Shown here: positions 16,853 to 24,424 of the stretch, piece by piece | How positions within the stretch are numbered: position 1 is the stretch's first letter | Layout: the number at the start of each line of letters is the position of its first letter | Notes under the pieces: model-generated | Database searches by the model: none | Told to the model about the DNA's origin: nothing | The model's input: only the letters and a program-made list of their open reading frames with translations | Translations under genes and position numbers: made by a program | Source of the DNA: CAZGXI01 sp964529715 | GTDB lineage: Bacteria; Chloroflexota; Anaerolineae; Aggregatilineales; Ch27 | NCBI GenBank assembly: GCA_964529715.1 | Contig: CAZGXI010000038.1 | Coordinates: 1-44,217 of the forward strand | DNA length: 44,217 nucleotides | Reading direction: 5' to 3'

Positions 16853-17731
16853 ATGTTCGACTCAACTCCCGACACCCGCGCGTACTACGTCCGACCTGGC
16901 CCGATGACCGTCATGGACGGGTACGCCGATCTGCTGACCGACCTGCCCACCGACGTGCCCGGCCTGGTCCGGGCGGTACAGAATGTGCTGCTGCACGTCT
17001 TCTGGGCCGAACAGTACGGCGTCAGGCTCACCCCTGAGCAGCAGCAGGAACCGAACCTGCGGGCCGTCTCCCGCACGCTGGCGCGTGTCCGCGAGCTGGA
17101 CGCCCGCCCGCTAACTTACGAGCGCCCGCTGGATCGGCGGGTGATCCACAACTGCCGCAACTTCTCCACACTGCTCACGGCCCTGCTGCGTCACCAGGGT
17201 ATACCCGCCCGTGCCCGTTGCGGGTTCGGCGTGTATTTCTTCCCGGACGGTCACGCGGGCCACCCGCTCTACGAGGATCACTGGGTCACGGAGTACTGGA
17301 ACGCCGAACAGGGCCGCTGGGTGTTGGTGGATGCCCAGATGGACGAACTTCAGCGACGGGTGTTGCGCCTCTCCTTCGACCCGCTGGACGTGCCGCGCGA
17401 CCAGTTCCTCGTCGGAGGTCGGGCGTGGCAGATGTATCGCAACGAGGGCGTGAATGGGAACTGGTTCGGCATCTTCGATTTCCGTAACTGGCACTTTATC
17501 CTGGGCAACCTGATCCGCGACCTGGCCTCGCTGAACAAGGTCGAGACGTTGCCCTGGGACGGCTGGGGCCGGATGCTGGGGCCGGACGATGCGGAATGGT
17601 TGGCGGAACTGGATCACGTGGCCGCCGTGACCTTGAGGCCAGACGAATGCTTCGACGAGGTGCGCGCCCTGTACGCCGACCCACGCTTCACCGTGCCGGA
17701 AGAGGCCGCGTTGATCGACCTGCGGCAGTAG
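16853..17731 (+). CDS. Transglutaminase-like domain protein
   Basis: A 292-residue protein with no signal peptide, so probably cytoplasmic. The catalytic triad of the transglutaminase/papain-like fold is visible: Cys101 in HNCRNFSTLL, His143 in YEDHWVTEYW and Asp160 in WVLVDAQMD. In bacteria such domains are often proteases or amide hydrolases acting on peptides or modified amino groups rather than cross-linkers. The start at 16853 has AAAGG 9 bases upstream; the longer in-frame ORF from 16727 runs into repeat sequence and was not used. It stands alone between repeat-rich gaps. Substrate unknown. Confidence 0.85.
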   Translation: MFDSTPDTRAYYVRPGPMTVMDGYADLLTDLPTDVPGLVRAVQNVLLHVFWAEQYGVRLTPEQQQEPNLRAVSRTLARVRELDARPLTYERPLDRRVIHNCRNFSTLLTALLRHQGIPARARCGFGVYFFPDGHAGHPLYEDHWVTEYWNAEQGRWVLVDAQMDELQRRVLRLSFDPLDVPRDQFLVGGRAWQMYRNEGVNGNWFGIFDFRNWHFILGNLIRDLASLNKVETLPWDGWGRMLGPDDAEWLAELDHVAAVTLRPDECFDEVRALYADPRFTVPEEAALIDLRQ

Positions 17732-17750
17732 CGCGCCGCCCCCACGGTTT

Positions 17751-17813
17751 TCACCGCAAAGGACGCAAAGGTTAATTGGCGAATCTTTGCATCCTTTGCG
17801 ATCTTTGCGGTGA
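17751..17813. repeat. CGCAAAG inverted repeat
   Basis: TCACCGCAAAG (17751-17761) and CTTTGCGGTGA (17803-17813) are perfect inverted arms, with further GCAAAGG/CCTTTGC pairing inside. This sequence type is scattered in many environmental bacterial genomes. It sits after the transglutaminase-like gene and may help end its transcript. Confidence 0.8.
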
Positions 17814-17931
17814 GACGTTGTTTGTTTCCCGGCCCGAAGGCATCCGCTTGCCGCAGGGCGCTGCTCAGGAGTATGATCAATAACGGCGGGGTCACTTCCG
17901 CCGGGACATCTGTCTTGAAAGCTGGAATGTC

Positions 17932-19158
17932 ATGAGCAGCGAACAGCCCACCGTGATCATCCGCCGCGAGCGCGAAAGTGCCGTCATCCATCACCATCCC
18001 TGGGTGTTTTCCGGGGCGGTGGCGGGCGTGCGCGGCGATCCGCAGCCGGGCGGCGTCGTCCGTGTGCAGAGCAGCCGGAGCGAGTTTTTGGCCTGGGGGT
18101 ACTGGAACGGACGCTCCCAGATTCAGGTGCGGCTGCTGTCGTGGGACGAGAACGAGATCATCGACGCCGACTTCTGGCGGCGGCGGCTGGAGCGCGCCAT
18201 CGCCGCCCGCGCCGAAGATAACCTTATCTACCAGCACGGCACGCCCCAGGCCTACCGTCTGGTGAACGCCGAGAGCGACTACGTGCCGGGGCTGGTGGTA
18301 GACCGCTACGGCGACTGGCTGGTGATCCAGGCGCTCACGCTCGGCATTGAGGTGCGCAAGCGGGAACTGGTGAGCTTGCTGGCTGAGTTGCTCAATCCGG
18401 CGGGCGTCTACGACCGCAGCGACGCGGACGTGCGCCAGCGCGAAGGGCTGCCGCCCGCGACCGGCCTGCTGTGGGGGCGCGAGCCGCCCGACCTGATCGA
18501 GATCGACGAGCACGGGCGGCGCTTTTTGGTGGACGTGCGGCGCGGCCACAAGACAGGTTTCTACCTGGACCAGCGGCCCAACCGCTTTTTGCTGGGCAGC
18601 CTGCTGCGCAACGATCCCGACAGCCCCAAAAAAACGATTCTCAACATGTTTGCCTATACGGGCGGGTTCACCGTTTACGCCCTGGAAGCCCTGGCCGGGC
18701 GGGTGATCACGGTCGATTCGTCGGCAGACGCGCTGGCCCTGGCAAAGCGCAATGTCGCGCTCAACGGTTTCCCCGTGAACGAGGCCGACTTCGTGGAAGC
18801 GGACGTGTTCCAGCAGCTCCGGCTCTACCGCGACTCGGCCCAGCAGTTCGACCTGATTATCCTCGACCCACCCAAGTTCGCCGCCGTGCAGTCGATGATC
18901 GACCGGGCGGCGCGCGGCTACAAGGACATCAATCTGCTGGCCTTCAAGCTGCTCAAGCCGGGCGGCCTGCTGATGACCTTTTCCTGTTCCGGCGGCGTGA
19001 GCCTGGACCTGTTCAAGAAAATCGTCTTCGGCGCGCTGACCGATTCCGGGCGAGAGGCGCAAATCTTGCAGACGCTCGGCGCGGGGTCCGATCATCCCGT
19101 CGCGCTGACCTTCCCCGAAGGCGAGTATCTCAAGGGCCTGCTGCTGCGGGTGTGGTAA
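17932..19158 (+). CDS. rlmI: Class I rRNA large subunit methyltransferase, RlmI-like
   Basis: A 408-residue SAM-dependent methyltransferase. An N-terminal PUA-like RNA-binding domain (about 8-80, with HHHPWVFSGAV) is followed by a middle domain and the hallmark GHKTGFYLDQR. The Rossmann core has motif I NMFAYTGGFTVYALEA (from about 238), the acidic end VDSS, motif IV DPPKF (312-316) and FSCSGGV with Cys352. RlmI of E. coli methylates C1962 of 23S rRNA, and the length is close to that enzyme (396). Convergent with the AAA ATPase gene, with only 16 bp between stops. A housekeeping gene in an otherwise accessory stretch. Confidence 0.92.
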   Translation: MSSEQPTVIIRRERESAVIHHHPWVFSGAVAGVRGDPQPGGVVRVQSSRSEFLAWGYWNGRSQIQVRLLSWDENEIIDADFWRRRLERAIAARAEDNLIYQHGTPQAYRLVNAESDYVPGLVVDRYGDWLVIQALTLGIEVRKRELVSLLAELLNPAGVYDRSDADVRQREGLPPATGLLWGREPPDLIEIDEHGRRFLVDVRRGHKTGFYLDQRPNRFLLGSLLRNDPDSPKKTILNMFAYTGGFTVYALEALAGRVITVDSSADALALAKRNVALNGFPVNEADFVEADVFQQLRLYRDSAQQFDLIILDPPKFAAVQSMIDRAARGYKDINLLAFKLLKPGGLLMTFSCSGGVSLDLFKKIVFGALTDSGREAQILQTLGAGSDHPVALTFPEGEYLKGLLLRVW

Positions 19159-19174
19159 GCGACTGGATGGCGCG

Positions 19175-20623
19175 TTATTCCAGGCGGACCAGGTCGCGTT
19201 CAAGATCGGGCAGGGTCAGCAGCAGCGTGTTCTTGTCCAGTTGGGCTGCGGCCTGGCGTGTCTCTGGGGCAAAGCCTTCGCGGGCGAAAAAGGCATAATA
19301 CACCTGCCAGCCCTCTCCGCCGTCCGGCACGACTCGCCTGGCGCGCTCGGCCAGGCGCGCGACCACATCCGGCTCGACCCGACGGTTGCCCCACTTGCAC
19401 TCGCCCAACAAAATGGCCTTTTGCGCGTGGTTGATCGCCAACACGTCGATCTGCGCGTCGCGGCCCCAGTGCGCCCCGACCACCTCCGGCGCAAAGGGCA
19501 GTTCGCCTGCCCGCGCTTTTGCCAGCACCCACTGGCGGCATACATCCTCGTAGGTTTCCCCGACGAAAGCGCGCAGGTTATCGGCGATGTGTTTCCACAG
19601 CGCGTCGCCCAATTCCTGTTCCACCAGATGCAGGTTGGGGTGAATGAAGCGGTAGTAGAAGCGCAGGTAGGCGTCGCGCAGGTAGTAGCGGACGGTGCGC
19701 GTCTCCTGGCGCCTGGCAGGCGGCACCAGCGCCGACACCCGCCGTTCGACCAGGTGTAGGGCCGTCAGCCGCTTGAGATAAGGGCTGACATAGGACGCCG
19801 ACAGGTTCAGTTCGCGTCCGATGGTTTCGGGCGTGTGCGCGCCCAGAGCAATCGCCTTGATGATGCGCTCGTAGGTATCGGTCTCACGCTGGATCAGGTC
19901 GCCGATCAACACAAACGGCTCGTCGAGAAACATGGCCGTCTGCTGGATGAACAGCCGCCTGACGTTCTGCCCGACGGATTCGCCATCGCGCCAGCGGGCC
20001 AGGTAGCCGGGGATGCCGCCCATCATGGCGTAGACCGCCATGCGTTGGTACACGTCGTAGCCCGGCAGAAAGCCCGCCGTCCCCGCAAAGGAGATCGGTT
20101 CGACCGGCAGGCGGGCGGTGAAGCGCCCGTAGAGCGGGGCCTGATATTCGGTCGTTTGCAACATCATGCCGATGTGCGAGCCGCACAGAAACCAGCGCAC
20201 CCGGCTCTGCTCGAACAGGTGATCCCAGGCCGCCTGGATATAAGATAACAGCGCCCGGTCAGATTCGGCAGCGTAAGGCAGTTCGTCGATGACGAAAATC
20301 ACCTGTCGGTCGCCCATCAGCCTGGCCGCCGCCTGGAAGATTTCTGGCCAGTTGGTCGGGCGGATGCTGCTCACCGGGAAGTCGGGATCGGCCCAGCGGT
20401 ACAGCGCCTGGGCGAAGTTGGCACGCAGGTTTTCCGGCGTGTCGCGCCCGGCGACCCAGTAGAACAGGGGCAGGCCGGTCTGACGCGCCCAGTGCAACAA
20501 CAGTGTGGTTTTGCCCACCCGCCGCCGCCCGTAGACCAGCACGAACTGGGCATCCGGCTCATGGTTGATCTCGTCCAGCAGAGCGAGTTCCTGCTGGCGG
20601 CTGACGAAGCGTTTTTCGGTCAT
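19175..20623 (-). CDS. AAA+ ATPase with winged helix and DUF234 nuclease-like domain
   Basis: A 482-residue protein of the archaeal-type ATPase family. Walker A GRRRVGKTT (32-40) with Lys38 and Walker B VIFVIDELPYA with Asp113-Glu114 are intact. A winged helix follows (about 262-295, TPETIGRELNLSASYVSPYL), then the DUF234 region, a PD-(D/E)XK-like fold with IDVLAI and LGECKW (about 400-420). These proteins occur in many copies in archaea and some bacteria and their function is not settled; nuclease and DNA-binding roles are suspected. The promoter is unusually well defined and bracketed by 19-bp repeats that the winged helix could bind. It stands alone, convergent with rlmI. Confidence 0.9.
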   Translation of the reverse strand: MTEKRFVSRQQELALLDEINHEPDAQFVLVYGRRRVGKTTLLLHWARQTGLPLFYWVAGRDTPENLRANFAQALYRWADPDFPVSSIRPTNWPEIFQAAARLMGDRQVIFVIDELPYAAESDRALLSYIQAAWDHLFEQSRVRWFLCGSHIGMMLQTTEYQAPLYGRFTARLPVEPISFAGTAGFLPGYDVYQRMAVYAMMGGIPGYLARWRDGESVGQNVRRLFIQQTAMFLDEPFVLIGDLIQRETDTYERIIKAIALGAHTPETIGRELNLSASYVSPYLKRLTALHLVERRVSALVPPARRQETRTVRYYLRDAYLRFYYRFIHPNLHLVEQELGDALWKHIADNLRAFVGETYEDVCRQWVLAKARAGELPFAPEVVGAHWGRDAQIDVLAINHAQKAILLGECKWGNRRVEPDVVARLAERARRVVPDGGEGWQVYYAFFAREGFAPETRQAAAQLDKNTLLLTLPDLERDLVRLE

Positions 20624-20636
20624 GGCAACGCAATCG

Positions 20637-20655
20637 AAGCTGTTTAGTCTAAGCT
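20637..20655. repeat. Proximal 19-bp repeat at the AAA ATPase transcription start
   Basis: AAGCTGTTTAGTCTAAGCT, identical to 20697-20715. It covers the predicted transcription start and leader of the AAA gene, and is itself flanked by ATCGAA (20633-20638) and TTCGAT (20658-20663). Operator role inferred. Confidence 0.85.
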
Positions 20656-20661
20656 ATTTCG

Positions 20662-20689
20662 ATTATAGCACGAAAATCGGCGTTGTAAA
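20662..20689 (-). promoter_or_regulatory. Promoter of the AAA ATPase gene
   Basis: On the minus strand TTTACA (20689-20684) and a consensus TATAAT (20667-20662) with a 16-base spacer. Start predicted near 20655, about 32 bases before the ATG. Confidence 0.75.
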
Positions 20690-20690
20690 G

Positions 20691-20739
20691 TTATCTAAGC
20701 TGTTTAGTCTAAGCTGCTTAGACTATTCAGCTTAGATAA
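20691..20739. repeat. 49-bp near-perfect palindrome upstream of the AAA promoter
   Basis: Arms of 24 bases (20691-20714 and 20716-20739) around a single T, matching at 22 of 24 positions. The left half holds a perfect 19-bp repeat (20697-20715) and the right half an inverted, slightly diverged copy. It ends two bases before the -35 box of the AAA gene and lies about 40 bp upstream of the -35 of the divergent nucleosidase gene. Probable operator cluster. Confidence 0.85.
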
Positions 20740-20776
20740 TGTTCTGGCTGCACAACCGTTTTGGGCAGTCCCCACG

Positions 20777-20806
20777 TTGACACATCCACGCGCTTTTGCC
20801 TACAGT
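20777..20806 (+). promoter_or_regulatory. Candidate promoter of the secreted nucleosidase gene
   Basis: TTGACA (20777-20782) and TACAGT (20801-20806), 18 bases apart. The leader of about 90 bases contains a weak hairpin of GGAAAAG with CTTTTCC. Confidence 0.5.
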
Positions 20807-20906
20807 GGAAAAGGGATAGGAACTCCACTTTTCCCCCTGGGTCGATTTCTCCACGTGTTCGGTTGTTTGCTTTTCAGCCGCCCCCTGTTCATAAGGAGTA
20901 AAAAGC

Positions 20907-21833
20907 ATGTACAGGCGAATCCTTTTACTGGCCGTTGTCTTGATGCTGTTGGTCTCTGGCCAGGGCGTGCCCGTCCAGGCGCAGACCGATGATACACCGC
21001 GCCTCGCCGTGATCAGTGCGTTCGATGCAGAACTGACTAGGTTGTTGGAGCAGACGGAAGTCGAGGAGACGATCACGCGGGCCGGCCACATCTTTACCAC
21101 TGGCCGGCTGGCCGGGAACGACGTGGTGTTGTTCCTGTCCGGCGTGAGTATGGTCAATGCCACTCTGACGACGACGATGGCGCTGGAAAACTTCAATATC
21201 ACGCGCATCGTCTTCAGTGGCATCGCGGGCGGCGTCAGCCCGGAGCGCAACATCGGGGATGTGGTCGTGCCGGAGCAGTGGGGCAACTATGGCGAGACCT
21301 TCTATGCGCGCGAGGTCGCGCCGGGCGAGTGGGACTTCGGCTGGCACGCCACGCCGTTTGGCCACTACGGCATGATTGTGCCCCAGGAGTCAGACGTGTT
21401 CAGCGATGCGGCCCCCATGCCCGAAGGGGAAAGTCGCTTCTGGTTCCCGGTGGACGCCGAGATGTATGCGGTCGCCGAAACAGCGGCAGCGGGCGTGGAA
21501 CTGGCCGACTGCACGGCGGAGAATGTCTGCCTGGACCCCGCGCCGGTGATCGCGTTCGGCGGGAACGGCGTCAGCGGCCCAACCTTTGTGGATAATGCGG
21601 CCTATCGCGCCTGGGTGTGGGACACGTTCCAGGCCGTCGCGCTGGACATGGAGACGGCGGCGGTGGGCCACGTCGCGTATACCTACGGCGTGCCCTACCT
21701 GGCCTTCCGTTCGCTCTCGGACCTGGCAGGCGGCGGTCCCGGCGAGAACGAGATCGGCACGTTCTTCCAACTGGCGGCAGATAACTCCGCCAGCGTGGTG
21801 CTGGCCTTTTTGGAAGCGTGGGCGGCGCAGTAG
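20907..21833 (+). CDS. Secreted MTA/SAH nucleosidase-like protein (PNP/UDP superfamily)
   Basis: A 308-residue protein with a clear signal peptide (about 1-26, ending VPVQAQ). The rest resembles the phosphorylase/nucleosidase superfamily, near Pfs: RLAVISAFDAELTRLLE at the start, FSGIAGGV.....IGDVVVP in the middle, LDMETAAV with Glu249 (ribose binding) and SLSDLAGG with Asp272 (catalytic acid). Compared with Pfs (about 230) it has extra loops around 130-230. Export is unusual, because Pfs is cytoplasmic and acts on methylthioadenosine and S-adenosylhomocysteine; this one would act outside the cell, possibly to scavenge purine nucleosides. AAGGAG is well placed 6 bases upstream of the ATG. Confidence 0.85.
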   Translation: MYRRILLLAVVLMLLVSGQGVPVQAQTDDTPRLAVISAFDAELTRLLEQTEVEETITRAGHIFTTGRLAGNDVVLFLSGVSMVNATLTTTMALENFNITRIVFSGIAGGVSPERNIGDVVVPEQWGNYGETFYAREVAPGEWDFGWHATPFGHYGMIVPQESDVFSDAAPMPEGESRFWFPVDAEMYAVAETAAAGVELADCTAENVCLDPAPVIAFGGNGVSGPTFVDNAAYRAWVWDTFQAVALDMETAAVGHVAYTYGVPYLAFRSLSDLAGGGPGENEIGTFFQLAADNSASVVLAFLEAWAAQ

Positions 21834-21859
21834 GGAATCGATCTCGGAAAAAGGAGACC

Positions 21860-21884
21860 ACCGGGGCGGTTCATCCGCCCCGGT
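21860..21884. terminator. Bidirectional hairpin with a stop codon in its loop
   Basis: A perfect 10-bp stem, ACCGGGGCGG / CCGCCCCGGT, with loop TTCAT. The stop codon of the Wzz-like gene (TCA at 21871-21873) lies in the loop, and the stem codes its last residues. It lies 26 bases after the nucleosidase stop, between convergent genes. Confidence 0.7.
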
Positions 21885-22578
21885 ACTTCGGAATTTCGCC
21901 CAACACGGGCAGGGCCAGGGCTTCTTCGACCTCGTCGCGGCGGCGGAGCGAGTCATCGAGGTATTCCGCCAGCGCGGCCAGGGCCACGCCTGCCGCCAGC
22001 CCCAGCGCCACCTTGAGCAGCGGGCGGACTCGGTCCGTGACCGGTGGAGCCGCTGGCGCCGGTGCGATCTCATCCAGCAGGATCACCTCGACCGGCTGCG
22101 CGGCAAACTGAGGAAAGTAGGCCGCGCTGCGTTGTTGCAACACATCCACCATCGTCTGCGCGATGATCCCGATCTGGTCGCCATCTGCCCAGGAGAGATA
22201 AAGCTGCATCACGCTGCGGGCGTTGTCGGCGGCCACCGCCGCGCGGATCGCGCCCGGCTCGATCTGTAGGCCGCGTTCGGCCAGCATCGCGCTCACCTCG
22301 CGGGCGAAGCTGCCTGTGCGCACCCAGTCGGCCAGGGCGTTCACCACGTATTCCGACGCCAGCCAGGGGAAGTAGCCCGCGTCCTCGTAGGTCGGTTCGT
22401 CGCCAGACGTGGGCAGCGCGGCAGAAAAGTTCAGGGCCACTGTCCAGCCGCCGCCCGCGCTGCCGCCCCGGAACGCTGCCAGCAGTTCTGGCGCGATCAA
22501 AACCGCGACGACCACTGCCGGGAGCAAAATCAGCCACCAGCGCCGCAGAAACATCCGCCACAACGCGATCAGTTCCAT
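21871..22578 (-). CDS. Wzz-like chain-length determinant/polysaccharide co-polymerase
   Basis: A 235-residue protein with the Wzz layout: an N-terminal helix (about 14-35), an extracytoplasmic domain, a C-terminal helix (about 188-206), and a cytoplasmic end LALPVLGEIPKY of the kind found where Wzz-like proteins join or contact BY-kinases. No kinase domain is present. AGGAGG lies 8 bases upstream of the chosen ATG. It follows a GT4 glycosyltransferase by 23 bp and is probably translated from the same message. Together they suggest surface polysaccharide assembly, but polymerase, flippase and tyrosine kinase genes are not nearby. Confidence 0.78.
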   Translation of the reverse strand: MELIALWRMFLRRWWLILLPAVVVAVLIAPELLAAFRGGSAGGGWTVALNFSAALPTSGDEPTYEDAGYFPWLASEYVVNALADWVRTGSFAREVSAMLAERGLQIEPGAIRAAVAADNARSVMQLYLSWADGDQIGIIAQTMVDVLQQRSAAYFPQFAAQPVEVILLDEIAPAPAAPPVTDRVRPLLKVALGLAAGVALAALAEYLDDSLRRRDEVEEALALPVLGEIPKYRGG

Positions 22579-22601
22579 GAGGGCATCCTCCTGGTGGTGT
22601 A

Positions 22602-23729
22602 TTATAGCAGCCTGTTCCGGGTACGGGGAGCGGCGCGCGTCGTCTCCTGGGCCTGCTGCACGTAGGCGCCGATCTGTTGCGCGAAGACCGCCGAGTCGAA
22701 TCTCAGCGCGTGGGCGCGCACTTGCGCCGGGTCGTAGCGCGCCGGGTCGAAGGTTTGCAAGACGGCGCGCAGGCTCTCGACGGTCTGTTCTGCAAATAAT
22801 TCGCCCGTCTTGCCGGGGATCACGGTATCCAGCGCGCCGCCGCCCGCGAACGCGATCACCGGGCGGCCCGCCGCCTGCGCCTGCACCGGTGCAATGCCGA
22901 AATCTTCCAGCCCCGGAAAGAGGAACGCTCGGCAGCGCGCCAACAGGTCCGGCAGGGTGTCGTCGGGCACATAGCCGAGGAACTCCACCGTCGGCCCGGC
23001 CAGCGCCCGCAGGCGATCCAGATCGCGCCCGCTGCCACCGACCTTTAGCGGCAGGCCGAGTTCCGTGCACGCGCGCACGGCCAGGTCGATCCGCTTGTAG
23101 GGGATCAGCCGCGACACGACCAGGTAGTAATCCTCCACCTGCTCCGAGGGGACCGGGTGAAAGCGCGCTGTCTCCACCGGGGGATAGAGGATCGTCGATT
23201 CGCGCCCGTAAAAGCGCCGGATGCGCTCCTGAATCTCCCGGCTAATGGCGATGAAGTGATCCACACGCCGCGCCGCGTTTTTATCCCAGGCGCGCAGCAG
23301 ACGGATGATCGGCTTCAACAGCGCCACCTGCGCCGGGCTGAGGCCCTCGCGCTGCACGTAAGACTCGAACTGCCAGACGTAGCGCGTCGGCGTGAGGCAA
23401 TAGCAGATGTGCAGTGTGGCGGGTGAATGTCGGAAGCCGTGACAGAACCCGCTCTTGTTGCTGATCACCAGGTCGTAGGCCGAGAGGTCCAGGCTGTGCC
23501 AGGCCAGCGGGTAGAGCGGCAGGTAAGGCTGGTGGTGGTCGTGGATGCCGGGCAGCCGGTCCATCCACAGCGGGCGGATGTCCCAGCTGCGGAAGGCGGG
23601 GGGCATTTTGTCTGGCGCGTAGATGCTGGTGTAGATCGGCGCGCCGGGGTAAAGGGCAGCCAGGTGTGCCAGCACATCTTCCGCGCCGCCGACCTGGTTC
23701 AGCCAGTCATGGACAAGGGCGAGGGGCAT
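22602..23729 (-). CDS. Glycosyltransferase family 4 (WbaZ/mannosyltransferase-like)
   Basis: A 375-residue GT-B enzyme. The N-terminal domain begins ALVHDWL and has GGAE at 14-17, typical of GT4 mannosyltransferases of O-antigen and exopolysaccharide pathways. The C-terminal donor domain has VVSRLIPYKRIDLAV and the E-x7-E region as EDFGIAPVQ, with Glu275 present but the second Glu replaced by Gln283. This replacement may alter activity and should be compared with relatives. The start at 23729 was chosen by family alignment; the longer ORF adds 23 non-conserved residues. It heads a two-gene unit with the Wzz-like gene. Confidence 0.88.
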   Translation of the reverse strand: MPLALVHDWLNQVGGAEDVLAHLAALYPGAPIYTSIYAPDKMPPAFRSWDIRPLWMDRLPGIHDHHQPYLPLYPLAWHSLDLSAYDLVISNKSGFCHGFRHSPATLHICYCLTPTRYVWQFESYVQREGLSPAQVALLKPIIRLLRAWDKNAARRVDHFIAISREIQERIRRFYGRESTILYPPVETARFHPVPSEQVEDYYLVVSRLIPYKRIDLAVRACTELGLPLKVGGSGRDLDRLRALAGPTVEFLGYVPDDTLPDLLARCRAFLFPGLEDFGIAPVQAQAAGRPVIAFAGGGALDTVIPGKTGELFAEQTVESLRAVLQTFDPARYDPAQVRAHALRFDSAVFAQQIGAYVQQAQETTRAAPRTRNRLL

Positions 23730-23925
23730 GAGTTCAGAATCGCCGCCTTTATGGCAGAGCTTACGGATACCACGCGAGGATTGTAGCGTCGGCTTCACGC
23801 TGACGCCACCGGAAACGCCGTTCTCCCCTGGTAGGTGAAGATAGATGGCGAACGAGCAGATCGACGCCGCGTATTCGGCGCTAATGCCTGGGCGGTCTGC
23901 TGTTAGGATGCGGAGGGCATTAGAA
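23730..23925. other. Upstream region of the glycosyltransferase gene
   Basis: It should contain the leftward promoter of the glycosyltransferase/Wzz pair. No clear -10/-35 pair, RNA or repeat was recognised. Its right part is the left flank of the HEARO-like RNA and would supply the guide segment if that RNA is functional. Confidence 0.4.
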
Positions 23926-24298
23926 CAATGTCAACGACTGTCGCCTAAAGGCGACGGCTTGGGCCTCACAGCATCTAACCCGGCCTAGTCGATCTAACGA
24001 CCGGCTGGTTGACCGCAGCCCGCCGCCCGGAGACGGCGCGTGTGCGGAGGGTATCCGACGTTGAAGTTTACGCAGACGACGTTTTCCCGCCTGCAACCTG
24101 CTATCTTCAGTTGGTCAGGTGCTGCAAACCGTTGCTCCGCAAGCGGAGTGCCTTGAGGTCAAGTATACCGTTCAACAAGCAAGAAAGGAGCAAGGCGCAT
24201 TCCTCTGCCAGCAGTTAGCGGTCAGCAGTCAGTGGAGAGCGACTTGCTGAAAGCTGAAGGCTGAGTGCTGAAAGCTGAAGGCGGCAGTCTCCTGCGCC
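23926..24298 (+). ncRNA. HEARO/omega-RNA-like structured RNA without an IscB gene
   Basis: Structure and wording match what I recall of HEARO RNAs, the omega guide RNAs of IscB nucleases. First hairpin GTCGCC-TAAA-GGCGAC (23940-23945, 23950-23955), followed by GGCTTGGGCCTCACAGC and CTAACCCGG. Further stems: CCGCA/TGCGG (24013-24017, 24043-24047) enclosing CGCCG/CGGCG (24021-24025, 24034-24038); ACCTG/CAGGT (24096-24100, 24116-24120); CTCCG/CGGAG (24135-24139, 24144-24148). Then AGAAAGGAGCAAGGCGCATT and a terminal stem GGCGCA/TGCGCC (24194-24199, 24293-24298) that continues as CTGCC/GGCAG. No HNH/RuvC ORF follows. The left end is uncertain; the guide would be the ~16 bases left of the scaffold. 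HEARO elements are reported to insert next to ATGA or GTGA, and ATGA occurs at 24306. Identification is from memory of the family, not a covariance search. Confidence 0.65.
24210..24282. repeat. GCTGAAAGCTGAAGGC-type simple repeat in the RNA's terminal loop
   Basis: Degenerate direct repeats such as AGCGGTCAGCAGTCAG and twice GCTGAAAGCTGAAGGC fill the apical part of the terminal hairpin of the HEARO-like RNA, between CTGCC (24205-24209) and GGCAG (24283-24287). Related words occur at 16380-16394 and 33850-33882. Confidence 0.75.
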
Positions 24299-24424
24299 AA
24301 TTCTGATGACCGTAAGGCATCTTGTTTCTCTTCCCTGTTTCCGGCCCCAGAAGCGTGTCGCGGCGGATCGACTCCACCGCGACCACCGGTTAAACGCTAC
24401 GTGTTGACCGTCGAAGGCCGACTG

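Noticed and set aside
17614..19203. 529-residue frame antisense to rlmI
   Set aside because: The plus strand holds all methyltransferase motifs; the antisense product is low-complexity and runs into the CGCAAAG repeat.
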